Shown here: positions 43,331-52,375 of the stretch, piece by piece
How positions within the stretch are numbered: position 1 is the first letter of the stretch
How the letters are laid out: each line of letters starts with the position of its first letter
From: Flavobacteriales bacterium
Lineage (GTDB): Bacteria; Bacteroidota; Bacteroidia; Flavobacteriales; UA16
Length of the DNA stretch: 52,375 nucleotides
Direction of reading: 5' to 3'
NCBI GenBank assembly: GCA_028141885.1
Contig: JAOIQU010000006.1
Location: 1 to 52,375, forward strand
The notes under the pieces: model-generated
Database searches by the model: none
Told to the model about the DNA's origin: nothing
Seen by the model: only the letters and a program-made list of their open reading frames with translations
Translations under genes and position numbers: made by a program

Positions 43331-44703
43331 TTGGCCTGCTCGTTTTTGTAAGACTCACCGCTCGACTTCAAAATGGTCTTGAGTTCGTTCAATGCGAGCA
43401 CAGGGAAGAACCGTGCAAACGCGAGGAAGAGCGTCAAGAAAATGCCGATGGTGCCAATGAAAATGCCGATGTCGATGGTGGTGGCGTGGAATTCACCCCA
43501 GCTCGATGGGAGGTAGTCGCGGTGGAGTGACGTCACGATGATCACGTAGCGCTCAAACCACATGCCGATGTTCACCACAATGGACAGGGCAAACGTGGCG
43601 ATCAGGCTGCGACGGATTTTCTTGAACCAGAAGAGCTGTGGGCTGATCACGTTGCACGTCATCATCATCCAGTACGCCCAGCTGTAAGGGCCGCTAAAGC
43701 GGTTGATGAAGGCGTAGCTCTCATACTCCACACCGCTGTACCACGAGATGAACAGCTCCGTCAAGTAAGCCACACCCACAATGGATCCGGTCACGATGAT
43801 GACGATGTTCATGTACTCCACGTGCTTGACGTGGATGTAGTTCTCGAGGTTCATGCCTTTGCGCATGATGAGGAGCAACGTCTGCACCATGGCAAACCCG
43901 GAGAAGACCGCCCCTGACACAAAGTAGGGAGGGAAAATCGTGGTGTGCCACCCAGGAATCACTGAGGTTGCAAAGTCCATCGAGACGATGGAGTGCACCG
44001 AGAACACGAGAGGTGTGGCGATGCCCGCAAGCACCAAGCTCACTTCTTCAAAACGCGTCCAGTGCTTGGCACGACCGCTCCATCCGAAGGCGAGAATGCT
44101 GTAAATCTTCTTGGGAAGCGGCTTGGTCATGCGGTCGCGAATGGTCGCGAAATCAGGAATCAAACCGATGTACCAAAACACGAGCGACACCGAGAAGTAG
44201 GTCGAAATCGCGAACACGTCCCAAAGAAGCGGACTGTTGAAGTTCACCCACAACGACCCAAACTGGTTGGGCAACGGAAGCACCCAGTAGCTTACCCAAA
44301 TCCGTCCCATGTGGATGCCGGGGAACACCGCGGCCATGATGACGGCGAAGATGGTCATGGCTTCCGCGGAGCGGTTGATGGCCATGCGCCACTTTTGGCG
44401 GAAGAGCAAGAGCACCGCAGAAATCAACGTTCCCGCGTGACCGATGCCGACCCACCACACGAAGTTGGTGATGTCCCAAGCCCAGTCGACGGTCTTGTTC
44501 AATCCCCACGTGCCGATGCCGGTGCCAAGGAGGTACAAAATGCACCCCACGCCGTACACGGCGATGAGGCTCGAAATGGTGATCATGATTTTCCATCCCA
44601 AGGGGGCTGGACCCATGATCGGCCCCACAACGTCATCGGTGATGTCCTTGTAGGTCTTGTGCCCCAAAATCAGGGGCTCGCGAATGGCTGCTTCTCTCTG
44701 CAT
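43327..44703 (-). CDS. actC: Alternative complex III NrfD-like subunit ActC
   Basis: ActC is a 458-residue NrfD/PsrC-family membrane subunit with about ten membrane segments. It forms the quinol-binding site next to the iron-sulfur subunit ActB. The stretch WWVGIGHAGTLISAVLLLFRQ is typical, with the conserved His near the quinol site. ActC and ActF are related to each other. It lies 10 nt after actB on the same strand. Confidence 0.93.
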   Translation of the reverse strand: MQREAAIREPLILGHKTYKDITDDVVGPIMGPAPLGWKIMITISSLIAVYGVGCILYLLGTGIGTWGLNKTVDWAWDITNFVWWVGIGHAGTLISAVLLLFRQKWRMAINRSAEAMTIFAVIMAAVFPGIHMGRIWVSYWVLPLPNQFGSLWVNFNSPLLWDVFAISTYFSVSLVFWYIGLIPDFATIRDRMTKPLPKKIYSILAFGWSGRAKHWTRFEEVSLVLAGIATPLVFSVHSIVSMDFATSVIPGWHTTIFPPYFVSGAVFSGFAMVQTLLLIMRKGMNLENYIHVKHVEYMNIVIIVTGSIVGVAYLTELFISWYSGVEYESYAFINRFSGPYSWAYWMMMTCNVISPQLFWFKKIRRSLIATFALSIVVNIGMWFERYVIIVTSLHRDYLPSSWGEFHATTIDIGIFIGTIGIFLTLFLAFARFFPVLALNELKTILKSSGESYKNEQAK

Positions 44704-44713
44704 GACGAGGGGA

Positions 44714-47700
44714 TCAGGCTTCGTTGGTTTCAGTGTTCCGCACCTTCGTCATGTAGAAGATGTTGGGCTGGATGCCCACCTCTTCCAAGGCGTGGTAGGA
44801 GCGGTTGTTCTTGGAGTTGGTCTTGACCTCCGACGCAGTGTCGTTGAGATCACCAAACACAATGGCGTTGGTTGGGCACGCTTCGGCGCACGCGGTTTGG
44901 ACCGCGCCATCCACGATGGGGGCACCGGCTTTCTTCGCAGTGAGCTTGCCATCTTGAATGCGCTGCACGCACATGCTGCACTTCTCGATGACACCGCGTG
45001 CACGAACGGTCACGTCTGGGTTCAACACCATCCGCGTCAAGCTGTCTTGAGACGGGTTGGTGTGCTGGAACTTGGCGTATCCCTGGTAGTTGAACCAGTT
45101 GAAACGACGCACCTTGTACGGGCAGTTGTTCGCGCAGTAGCGCGTGCCGATGCAACGGTTGTAGGTCATTTGGTTGAGGCCCTCGTTGCTGTGCGTCGTG
45201 GCCGCCACTGGGCACACCGTTTCGCATGGTGCGTGGTTGCAGTGCTGGCACATCATCGGCATGTGAACCGTCTGGGGGTTCGCCGAGGGGTCTTCCATCT
45301 TGGTGTAGGACGAGATGACGCCCACGCCTTCCTCTGCACCGCGCTCTTGCGACCAGTCAGAAGCGTAGTAGCGGTCGATCCGCATCCAGTGCATGTCGCG
45401 GTGGCGACGAACTTCGTCCTTGCCCACCACAGGCACATTGTTTTCAATGTGGCACGCCGTCACACACGCGCTGCAACCGGTGCAGGTCGTGAGGTCGATT
45501 GTCATGCCCCAGCGGTGACCCACACCTTCCACAGGGTGGCTCTTCCACAAGTCAAACGCCGACGTCTTTTTGCCGTCGCTCGCGTCGATCACGCCGTCGC
45601 CGTTCACGTCTTCGTGGACGGTGAGGGTGTGGCTCTTGTTCCAAGAAGCCTGGCCCTTGGCCTTTCCGGCTTCCGCGAGGTAGCTGTCAAACGTCGTTTC
45701 CTTCACCACACTGTCCCGGTCCATGACCGTGTTTTGGATTTGGGTGGCTGCGAGGGGGTACTCGGCGCCGGTGGCCTCGACAGTCACGTCAAAGGCGTCG
45801 TAGCGAGGCACCCCATCCTTCACCGTGGCGAACCCAAACACATTGGCGCCAATCGGCATCGGCTTGCCATCTGCCATGAGCAGGTGCTCGCCGTTTTCGC
45901 CGGTGGCAAACGCCGCACGTCCAATGTTCTCTCCGCCGTCGCCGCGTCCGTAACCGAGGGCGATGCCGAGGGTGCCTGGGGTTTGGCCTGGCTGCATGAA
46001 CGCGGGGAGTTCGACCGACTGGCCGTTCACCGTCACTTTCACCACAGAGGCCTTGTCGCGCTGGGCGATGTAGGTGTTGAGGCCCATGGCTTCCATGTCC
46101 GCGCGGGCCATGGTCACGTAGTTGTCCCAGGTCACCTTGGATACGGGGTCAGGCGTTTCTTGCAACATGGGGTTGCCCGCTTGGTCGCCTGCCGCAATCG
46201 CTTGCTTTTGGTAAAGGGCCAATTCCAAGTTGCCTCCTGTTGAAGAGGCCAAACGACGCACCGACGCAGACACGTCGATGCCGAGGGCTGCTGCCGAGGC
46301 AGGCATGCCTTCGCCCGTCATGTAGCATCCGTCGTGCAAGGAACTGTTCCATTGCCCGTCGCTGTACATGGCGTCGCTGGTGTATCCGGCGTTGTGGGTG
46401 GTGCGAATCACGTCGTACCAAGCCATTGGTTGCCCCGCCCAGGCCATGAAGCTCTCACCCGCCGCACGGGTGTCGAACAACGGTTGAATGGTGGGTTGCG
46501 CCAAATCGATGCGGGTTCCTCCAATGCGGAGGTCCATCCAGTTTTCCAACCAGTGATGGTCGGGAGCCATGGCCGTGCAGCGTGCCGCAGTTTCGTCAGC
46601 CATGCCTGCGGTGCTCACGCTGAACTTGACCTTGCCGAGTCCAGCGCGGAATGCCTCTTTGTCTGCCGCGTGGTACGCGGGGTTGGTGCCGTGCATGACC
46701 AGCGCAGACACACGGCCCGCATTCATGTCATTGACAAGTTGGTCAAACGCCGCATCGTCGCCTGCAAACAGCCCCTCGCCGTTGTAGTTGACGGTTGTGC
46801 CATCCGCGCCGAGGGCCGTGTTGATCGCGGCAGCCACCAATTGGGCGTCCACGTCGTTGGCACCAGCCACAACCAATCCAGCGCTTCCTGCTTTTTTCAA
46901 ATCGGCCGCAGCAGCATTCACTGCTGCCGACACTTGGTCGCTCAAACCGGTCACGGCCGCGCCACCCACGATGGCGTTGTGCAACGCAGCCAAGACCTTG
47001 TTCTGCTCCGAAGGCTTCACCATGGTGCGCGAATCGGCGTTGGTGCCCGTCAGGCTCATGACCGTTTCGAAAGCGTGAAGCTTGGACATCTCGCCATTTT
47101 CAGGTCGGCGCGTTTTGATCCACTCCGATTCGTAGTAACAAGCGTCGCCCCACGTGCCGAGGAAATCGGCGCCCACCGTCACGACGGTTTGGGTTTTGGC
47201 AAAGTCGAAGGCGGGGAACGAGTCTGAACCGGTGTGCTGCTTGGCCGCAGTGCGAAGTGCGCTGTGGCTGACGGCATCCACTTGAACGTGCTCGGCACCA
47301 TGGGCACCGCAGAACGCATCGATGGCACGCTGCAAAGAGGGACTCAAAATGGTGTTGGTCAACACCACCTTGCGGCCAGAACCGGCCATGGCCTTGCCCA
47401 CCTCAGCGTCGAGCGCTTGCCACGTCGACCCAGCACCAGAGAGGTGCGGACCCTGCAAGCGGGCGCTGTCGTAGAGACCCATCACCGAAGCGTTGACCCG
47501 AACGTTGGCGTGACCCACTCCGGTGTCTTTGTTGCTCTTGATGAAAATGGGGCGTCCCTCGCGCGTCTTCACCATCACGTTCACGTAGTCGTGACCGTTG
47601 TAGTAGGTGGACGCGTAGTGGTTGGCCACCCCTGGGGTGACATCCGCAGGCTTGTTCACGTAGGGGATGGACTTCACCACAGGCGTCTCGCAAGCGGCCA

Positions 47701-47896
47701 AGGTGGCCGCGGCGAGGGAGAAGCCCATGAACTTCAAGAAGTCACGACGCCCTGTCGTGGAAGAGGTGAGTTCATCGTTGCCGAGCATCTCGTCAACGGT
47801 CTCGTGTTGGGGGAACTCCTGACCTTGAAGCGTTTGGAACGCCTCAGTTTGGTGAAGGTCATCGAGTCCGGTCCAGTAGCGTTTGGTGTTCGCCAT
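44714..47896 (-). CDS. actB: Alternative complex III iron-sulfur subunit ActB
   Basis: The 1060-residue periplasmic subunit resembles a molybdopterin oxidoreductase fused to a four-cluster ferredoxin. The N-terminus carries a Tat motif GRRDFLKFMGF followed by LAAC, so it is probably exported folded and lipidated. The C-terminal ferredoxin part has Cys at 805, 808, 811, 815; at 883, 886, 891, 895; at 915, 921, 925 where CIGT replaces the fourth Cys; and at 973, 976, 1003, 1007. This predicts three [4Fe-4S] and one [3Fe-4S] cluster, as known for the family. The molybdopterin-like half is known to lack the cofactor in characterised homologues. The ATG at 47896 (MANTKRYW) is chosen. It lies 34 nt after actA. 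Confidence 0.93.
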   Translation of the reverse strand: MANTKRYWTGLDDLHQTEAFQTLQGQEFPQHETVDEMLGNDELTSSTTGRRDFLKFMGFSLAAATLAACETPVVKSIPYVNKPADVTPGVANHYASTYYNGHDYVNVMVKTREGRPIFIKSNKDTGVGHANVRVNASVMGLYDSARLQGPHLSGAGSTWQALDAEVGKAMAGSGRKVVLTNTILSPSLQRAIDAFCGAHGAEHVQVDAVSHSALRTAAKQHTGSDSFPAFDFAKTQTVVTVGADFLGTWGDACYYESEWIKTRRPENGEMSKLHAFETVMSLTGTNADSRTMVKPSEQNKVLAALHNAIVGGAAVTGLSDQVSAAVNAAAADLKKAGSAGLVVAGANDVDAQLVAAAINTALGADGTTVNYNGEGLFAGDDAAFDQLVNDMNAGRVSALVMHGTNPAYHAADKEAFRAGLGKVKFSVSTAGMADETAARCTAMAPDHHWLENWMDLRIGGTRIDLAQPTIQPLFDTRAAGESFMAWAGQPMAWYDVIRTTHNAGYTSDAMYSDGQWNSSLHDGCYMTGEGMPASAAALGIDVSASVRRLASSTGGNLELALYQKQAIAAGDQAGNPMLQETPDPVSKVTWDNYVTMARADMEAMGLNTYIAQRDKASVVKVTVNGQSVELPAFMQPGQTPGTLGIALGYGRGDGGENIGRAAFATGENGEHLLMADGKPMPIGANVFGFATVKDGVPRYDAFDVTVEATGAEYPLAATQIQNTVMDRDSVVKETTFDSYLAEAGKAKGQASWNKSHTLTVHEDVNGDGVIDASDGKKTSAFDLWKSHPVEGVGHRWGMTIDLTTCTGCSACVTACHIENNVPVVGKDEVRRHRDMHWMRIDRYYASDWSQERGAEEGVGVISSYTKMEDPSANPQTVHMPMMCQHCNHAPCETVCPVAATTHSNEGLNQMTYNRCIGTRYCANNCPYKVRRFNWFNYQGYAKFQHTNPSQDSLTRMVLNPDVTVRARGVIEKCSMCVQRIQDGKLTAKKAGAPIVDGAVQTACAEACPTNAIVFGDLNDTASEVKTNSKNNRSYHALEEVGIQPNIFYMTKVRNTETNEA

Positions 47897-47930
47897 GTCT
47901 ATCGAATCAATCGGGTTCTGGGTCTGGGGA

Positions 47931-49355
47931 TCAGTAGTGGCACTTGGAGCATTCCCAGCCCCCGAGTTCCTTGACCGTGATTTTGTCATCTTCCAAAATG
48001 CGGCGCAACTCTTCGTTGCCGCGCACATCGTCTTTCATGCGGTTGTGCATCTCCTCGTAGTAGTCGCTGCTCGCGAGGTCGATGGAGGCCTTGTTGTGAC
48101 ACTCAATGCACCATCCCATCGTGAGGGTGGGTTTGCTGAGCTCAATCAACCCTGGGTACTTGTCCACCAAGGTGTTGATGTGGTCCACAGAGGCGATGCG
48201 ACCCGCGCTCCACGTTTCCACGTCGCCGTGGCAGTTTTGGCACTGAAGGCCGCCGACCACCACGTGCTGCTGGTGGCTGAAGTACACGTGGTCAGGCAAG
48301 TTGTGCACCTTGTTCCACTTGATGGGCTCGCCTCCGAAGCTGGCCTGCGGTGCTGCGTAGCCGTTGTTGCCTTCGCCGTCGAGGTAGGTTCCTGTTTCAG
48401 GGTCGAAGCCGATGGCCGCGTAGATCTTGCCGATTTCAACCTCCCCGTAGCGAGAGCCTTCCTTGACCGCTTTATGGCAGTTCATGCAGACGTTGGTGCT
48501 GGGGATGCCGGCGTGCTTGGATTCGTAAGCGCTGTGGTGGCAGTATTTGCAGTCCACTTCGTTCTCGCAAACGTGCACGGAGTGAATGAACTTCACAGGC
48601 TGCTCGGGCAAGTACCCTTCGTACACACCCACGCCCATGAGGCCTTGGTAGCCCTTAACCACGCCGAAGGCCACCACGAAGACTCCGAGGATGCTCACAA
48701 AGACCATGTTGTTCCAGGCCCATCCGCGGAGGCGGGTGAGGTAGCTGCTGTCTTCCAATTGGGCTTGACCATCGCGCTCGCGGAGGGTATTCGTCAACTG
48801 GCGGTTGACGCCCGAAGCGCTCATGGCGATCAACAGGAACATGACCAAAAGGATGATGAACCACAACGTGCTGCTGTCGCTCTCCTCCTCCATGGGCATC
48901 TCGTCAATGTTGATGCAACCCGTGTCTGTGCTGGCCGTGGCTGCGACGTCCGGTGGGTTTTGGACGTAGGCCATGATGTCGCGGACGTCGTCCGCAGACA
49001 CCGCCTGGGCGCTCATCCATCCGTAGGTGCCGACATAACGTTCCACCAAGGATTTGATGTAGGCGTCTCCCGTGGCGGCCGCACCCTGGGGGTTTTGAAT
49101 CCATTGAACCAACAACTCATCGCTAGAACCCCAACGGTCCGCGATGCCAGCAAGGCCAGGAGCTGCAAGCACACCATCCGTCACAAGGTGACAAGAGGCG
49201 CAGTTGGCATTGAACAGCGCTTGGCCGTTTTCCACATCCCCTCCTTCCCAAATGGATTGCGCAGAAAGTCCCTGCGCCCACAGCAAAGCGGCGATGGTAA
49301 AGACGCGTGCCGCACCTTTCAGGAGCTTTGCACGCAGTGTTTTCGTGTGTCGCAT
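47931..49355 (-). CDS. actA: Alternative complex III multiheme cytochrome c ActA
   Basis: ActA is the multiheme c-type cytochrome of the complex. The 474-residue protein has a signal peptide (about 1-33), an N-terminal monoheme cytochrome domain with CASCH (52-56), membrane segments near 163-180 and 215-235, and a C-terminal multiheme part with CKYCH (269), CMNCH (290), CQNCH (372), CIECH (416) and CSKCH (469). Six CxxCH motifs are thus seen; the five-heme part matches classical ActA and the N-terminal monoheme domain is a fusion. The ATG at 49355 (MRHTKTLRAKLL) is used. It heads the actABCDEF-coxBA operon. A -7 box lies 29 nt upstream. Confidence 0.93.
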   Translation of the reverse strand: MRHTKTLRAKLLKGAARVFTIAALLWAQGLSAQSIWEGGDVENGQALFNANCASCHLVTDGVLAAPGLAGIADRWGSSDELLVQWIQNPQGAAATGDAYIKSLVERYVGTYGWMSAQAVSADDVRDIMAYVQNPPDVAATASTDTGCINIDEMPMEEESDSSTLWFIILLVMFLLIAMSASGVNRQLTNTLRERDGQAQLEDSSYLTRLRGWAWNNMVFVSILGVFVVAFGVVKGYQGLMGVGVYEGYLPEQPVKFIHSVHVCENEVDCKYCHHSAYESKHAGIPSTNVCMNCHKAVKEGSRYGEVEIGKIYAAIGFDPETGTYLDGEGNNGYAAPQASFGGEPIKWNKVHNLPDHVYFSHQQHVVVGGLQCQNCHGDVETWSAGRIASVDHINTLVDKYPGLIELSKPTLTMGWCIECHNKASIDLASSDYYEEMHNRMKDDVRGNEELRRILEDDKITVKELGGWECSKCHY

Positions 49356-49384
49356 GTCGATTGAGTACCCTCTCAATTTGGAGG

Positions 49385-49392
49385 CAAAAATA
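49385..49392 (-). promoter_or_regulatory. Possible -7 promoter box of the act-cox operon
   Basis: The minus strand reads TATTTTTG, an exact TAnnTTTG match, 29 nt before the actA ATG. A TTG at 19-21 nt upstream is not seen. The 220-nt intergenic region to the divergent SPOR gene otherwise shows only a repeated GACAATTG (near 49473 and 49533) and a palindrome at 49555-49564. Confidence 0.45.
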
Positions 49393-49554
49393 AGCCAAAC
49401 GAAGGGTCTAACCACGCATCGTCACAGGAATGTCATGAACAATGGGCATTTAGAATCGTTCCGTGTGCATGAGTGACAATTGGAGGCCCGACGGTCCTGC
49501 CCAAACGCAAGTTCATGTTGGCACATCTTGGGGACAATTGTTTTCGACTTTCCC

Positions 49555-49571
49555 ATTCGCGAATACCTTTG
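49555..49571 (+). promoter_or_regulatory. Possible promoter box of the SPOR gene with overlapping palindrome
   Basis: TACCTTTG (49564-49571) is an exact TAnnTTTG match, 4 nt before the ATG at 49576. A TTT at 49541-49543 sits 20 nt upstream in place of TTG. The 10-bp palindrome ATTCGCGAAT (49555-49564) overlaps the first base of the box and could be an operator. Confidence 0.4.
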
Positions 49572-49575
49572 TTTC

Positions 49576-50085
49576 ATGACGTTTCGTTGCACACTTGGGG
49601 TTTTGCTTTTGAGCGCGTGCAGCTTCGTGGAAGCGACGGCTCAGGCCAACACAATCCCGTCTGATCAAGAAGGATGGTGGCACGAACTGTTTCGACCAGA
49701 CTCAGCAAATCGACCTGCGTCGCAGTTTTGTTTGGGCGATTCAACCTTTCAAGATTTGCCTCCGGCTGAAGTGCGCCTCATCATGCCTGACACCTTGAAG
49801 GTGCTCGACTCCTTGGACAAGGCCAACCCCCGCCCTGTTCAGGGACATCGAATCCAGATCTACTTTGGGAACTTGCAGGAAGCCCGATCGATCCGCGCCC
49901 AATTCCGCCGGGACCATCCAGACACGCCTTGTCAATTGATGCCCATTGACCCCAATTACGCCGTCACCGTCGGCAATTACCGCGATGTCTGGAGCGCGCG
50001 ACGCGCCTTGGAAGAAGGAACCGTAGGCCAATGGAAGCACGCCTTGGTCATCCCCAGTGACATCGATTTGCCAGCGTTGCGCTGA
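49576..50085 (+). CDS. Secreted SPOR-domain protein
   Basis: The 169-residue protein has a signal peptide (MTFRCTLGVLLLSACSFVEATAQ), a linker, and a C-terminal SPOR-like domain (about 88-165: HRIQIYFGNLQEARSIRAQF, then VTVGNYRDVWSARRAL). SPOR domains bind denuded glycan strands of peptidoglycan, often at the septum. Its partner is unknown. The signal peptide may be of the lipoprotein type (SAC at residues 13-15) or standard; I cannot decide. The ATG at 49576 is used; the longer frame upstream would run through the promoter box. Confidence 0.8.
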   Translation: MTFRCTLGVLLLSACSFVEATAQANTIPSDQEGWWHELFRPDSANRPASQFCLGDSTFQDLPPAEVRLIMPDTLKVLDSLDKANPRPVQGHRIQIYFGNLQEARSIRAQFRRDHPDTPCQLMPIDPNYAVTVGNYRDVWSARRALEEGTVGQWKHALVIPSDIDLPALR

Positions 50086-50110
50086 GCTTGAACTTCAAGC
50101 CTTCTTGGCA

Positions 50111-50145
50111 TGAAAAAGGGCATCCTCGGTGGATGCCCTTTTTCA
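50111..50145. terminator. Bidirectional terminator between the SPOR gene and infB
   Basis: A perfect 15-bp stem (TGAAAAAGGGCATCC and its complement) with a 5-nt loop TCGGT has five A and five T residues at its ends, so it has a T-run on both strands. It lies between two convergent genes and should end both transcripts. Confidence 0.9.
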
Positions 50146-50164
50146 TTGACTGCGCTTTCGAGAA

Positions 50165-52375
50165 TCAGTCTTCCAGCGTTTGCTTCACTTCCACTTCTTC
50201 GTAAGCCTCGACGACGTCGCCGACTTTGATGTCGTTGAATCGCTCGATGTTCAAGCCACATTCGAAGCCCTTGGCCACTTCTTTGGCGTCGTCCTTGAAT
50301 CGCTTGAGAGATCCCAAAGCGCCCGTGTAGACGACAACGCCTTCGCGGATGACACGCACCTTGCTCGAGCGCAGGATCTTTCCTTCGGTCACGAAGCAAC
50401 CCGCAATGGTGCCCACTTTGGAAATCTTGAAGGTTTCTCGGATTTCCGCAGAGCCAACGATGTTCTCTTCGATTTTGGCACTCAACAAACCTTCCATCGC
50501 ATCGCGCATCTCTTCGATGGCCTTGTAAATGATGGAGTAAAGGTTGATTTGAATTTCCTCTTGCTCTGCCAATTTCCGGGCAGATGCCGAAGGGCGAACC
50601 TGGAAGCCGATGATGATGGCGTTCGAGGCTGAGGCGAGCAACACATCCGAGTCTGAAATCTGGCCCACAGCCTTGTGGATGATGTTGACCTGAACCTTCT
50701 CCGTGCTCAGCTTTTGCAACGAATCGCTCAGCGCTTCAATCGAGCCGTCAACGTCTCCCTTGATGATCAGGTTCAATTCCTTGAATTCTCCGACCTCAAT
50801 TCGGCGACCGAGTTCTTCGAGGGTGACCGTCTTCTGAGTCCGGACGCCCTGTTCACGCTGAAGCTGCTGTCGCTTGGTCGCGATGGCCCGAGCGTCCTTT
50901 TCGTCTTCGAAGACGTTGAATTTGTCCCCGGCGTTGGGTGCGCCGTCAAAGCCCAAGACCGACACCGGCGTGGCAGGACCTGCTTCTTCGACACGCTGTC
51001 CGCGCTCGTTGAACATGGCCTTGACGCGTCCGCTGTGCTGGCCGGCCAACATGGCATCACCGACGCGCAATGTGCCAGCCTCGACAAGCACATTGGTAAC
51101 GTAACCACGGCCCTTGTCCAAGCTGCTTTCCACAACCGTTCCCAAAGCGCGCTTGTCCGGGTTGGCTTTCAAGTCCAACAGTTCAGCCTCGAGGAGAACC
51201 TTCTCGAGGAGTTCCTCGACGTTGGTGCCAAACTTGGCCGAAATCTCTTGACACTGGAACTTGCCGCCCCAGTCTTCAACCAAGATGTTCATCTCGGCCA
51301 ACTCTTGCTTGATGCGATCCGGGTTCGCCGTTTCACGGTCCATTTTGTTGATCGCGAAAATCATAGGGATTTCCGCAGCCTGAGCGTGGTTGATGGCCTC
51401 CTTCGTTTGGGGCATCACGCGGTCATCTGCAGCCACGACAATGATGGCCAAATCCGTGACCTGTGCACCCCTTGCACGCATCGCCGTGAAGGCCTCGTGA
51501 CCAGGTGTGTCGAGGAAGGTGAGCTTTTTGCCGCTTTCCAACTCCACGGCATACGCACCAATGTGCTGCGTGATGCCGCCCGCCTCACCGGCAATCACAT
51601 TGGCGTTTCGCACGAAGTCAAGCAGCGACGTCTTTCCGTGGTCGACGTGACCCATCACCGTGACAATGGGCGGTCGGCCTTGCAAGTCGTCTTCGTCGTC
51701 CTCTTCAATCACAATCGCCTCCTCCACTTCTGCACTCACAAACTCCACTTCATACCCGAATTCTTCGGCAATGATGGTGATGGTCTCAGAGTCCAAGCGT
51801 TGGTTGATGGACACCATGATGCCCAGCGTCATGCACGCAGAAATGATGTCGTTGACACCGCGATCCATCATCGTCGCCAATTCAGCCACGGTCACAAACT
51901 CAGTGAGCTTCAAGATGCTCTCCTCGAGCTGCGACTGAAGGTTGCTTTCGTCTTGACGCTGTTGGATGGCGTCGCGTTTTTGACGACGCAATTTGGACGA
52001 CTTCGATTTTTTGCCTCCGCTCATGCGAGCGAGGGTGGCGCGAATTTCCTTTTGGATGTCCTCCTTGCTGACCTCCTGTTTGGGTTCATTTCTGCGACCT
52101 CGGGTGCGGGTGTCTTTGGCGTTGCCCCCAGCTTTGGAGACGTCCACCTTTTTCACCCTCACTCGCTTGCGCTTGCCGTCGTCCCCAGAAGCCCCTTTCT
52201 TCTTCTCCACGGGCAACTCAATCTTGCCCACCACTGTGGGGCCTGAGAGTTTTTCGGCTTTGGCTCGCACCACTTCCAGGTCAGCCGGATTAGCCGCTTC
52301 CTTCGGGGCCTCCGTTTTGGCCTCTGGCTCGGCTGGCTTTGCCTGTGCCGGAGCTGGGTCTGCTTTCGCCGGGGC
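50165..52375 (-). CDS. infB: Translation initiation factor IF-2, N-terminus cut by the window
   Basis: IF-2 is the GTPase that places initiator tRNA on the ribosome. The 736 residues in the window include an Ala/Pro/Lys/Glu-rich linker (right edge), the IF2-N region, the G domain with [17 protein letters not shown] and NKMD, and the C-terminal beta-barrel domains. The C-terminus ends in KQTLED. The frame is open to the right edge of the window, so the N-terminal extension, which is long in Bacteroidota, is missing. The GTG at 52273 is an internal Val codon, not the start. Confidence 0.97.
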   Translation of the reverse strand, partial: APAKADPAPAQAKPAEPEAKTEAPKEAANPADLEVVRAKAEKLSGPTVVGKIELPVEKKKGASGDDGKRKRVRVKKVDVSKAGGNAKDTRTRGRRNEPKQEVSKEDIQKEIRATLARMSGGKKSKSSKLRRQKRDAIQQRQDESNLQSQLEESILKLTEFVTVAELATMMDRGVNDIISACMTLGIMVSINQRLDSETITIIAEEFGYEVEFVSAEVEEAIVIEEDDEDDLQGRPPIVTVMGHVDHGKTSLLDFVRNANVIAGEAGGITQHIGAYAVELESGKKLTFLDTPGHEAFTAMRARGAQVTDLAIIVVAADDRVMPQTKEAINHAQAAEIPMIFAINKMDRETANPDRIKQELAEMNILVEDWGGKFQCQEISAKFGTNVEELLEKVLLEAELLDLKANPDKRALGTVVESSLDKGRGYVTNVLVEAGTLRVGDAMLAGQHSGRVKAMFNERGQRVEEAGPATPVSVLGFDGAPNAGDKFNVFEDEKDARAIATKRQQLQREQGVRTQKTVTLEELGRRIEVGEFKELNLIIKGDVDGSIEALSDSLQKLSTEKVQVNIIHKAVGQISDSDVLLASASNAIIIGFQVRPSASARKLAEQEEIQINLYSIIYKAIEEMRDAMEGLLSAKIEENIVGSAEIRETFKISKVGTIAGCFVTEGKILRSSKVRVIREGVVVYTGALGSLKRFKDDAKEVAKGFECGLNIERFNDIKVGDVVEAYEEVEVKQTLED

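Noticed and set aside
44657..46243. Plus-strand open frame (528 codons) antisense to actB
   Set aside because: Shadow of the iron-sulfur subunit gene; no signal peptide or domain, and its composition is that of reversed codons.
50675..52246. Plus-strand open frame (523 codons) antisense to infB
   Set aside because: Shadow of IF-2; no family features.
1..52375. Search for CRISPR arrays, tRNA or rRNA genes, insertion sequences and phage genes
   Set aside because: No regularly spaced repeats, no cloverleaf-like sequences in the gaps, no transposase or integrase frames. All gaps are short and house terminators or promoters.

Overview
The window is a gene-dense, roughly 55% G+C piece of a Bacteroidota chromosome, most likely of the Flavobacteriales or a close relative. 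The evidence is a protein with a type IX secretion (T9SS) C-terminal sorting domain, a DUF6089 outer-membrane protein in the order CBS-nadK-DUF6089-uppS-bamA-ompH-ompH-murI, an alternative complex III operon joined to an aa3-type oxidase, absent Shine-Dalgarno signals, and promoter boxes of the Bacteroidota type (TAnnTTTG, twice with TTG exactly 20 nt upstream). I see no mobile elements, CRISPR arrays, tRNA or rRNA genes. No gene-free stretch exceeds about 220 nt.

Layout. 1-2323: C-terminal part of penicillin-binding protein 2, then rodA (cell elongation). 2341-5398: a cysteine unit of cysM, a JAMM protease, a CysO-like sulfur carrier and a MoeB/MoeZ-rhodanese activator. In front of it is a 24-residue leader ORF with six consecutive Cys codons and a strong intrinsic terminator ending 13 nt before the cysM ATG. 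5530-9554 (minus): sucB and sucA. 9626-14075 (minus): polyprenyl synthase, rfbA and an MMPL/RND exporter. 14139-23418 (plus): lpdA (the E3 partner of SucAB), hemH, pabB, tilS, yhhQ, dsbD, a GmhA-type isomerase and a gamma-carbonic anhydrase-like protein. 23445-31373 (minus): an eight-gene envelope operon. 31408-32903 (plus): pdxJ and an alpha/beta hydrolase. 32881-37579: trhO, a 64-residue protein, the T9SS cargo protein, queG and ruvB. 37669-49355 (minus): actABCDEF-coxB-coxA, a complete quinol-to-oxygen branch. 49576-50085: a SPOR-domain protein. 50165-52375: 5'-truncated infB.

How genes work together. SucA, SucB and Lpd supply the E1, E2 and E3 activities for 2-oxoglutarate oxidation. ActA-F oxidises menaquinol and passes electrons to the CoxAB oxidase encoded directly downstream. 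MoeZ-like protein should charge CysO with sulfur, the JAMM protease should process it, and CysM should use the thiocarboxylate to make cysteine. YhhQ and QueG both act in queuosine supply, and TrhO and TilS also modify tRNA.

The most interesting signal is the poly-cysteine leader and terminator ahead of the CysO-type cysteine operon. It looks like a cysteine-sensing transcription attenuator. It sits with a CysO that ends in Gly-Gly-Ile, so the JAMM protease is expected to trim it before activation. Secondary points are several promoter boxes abutting start codons (possible leaderless mRNAs) and a His-rich coiled-coil insertion in CoxB.
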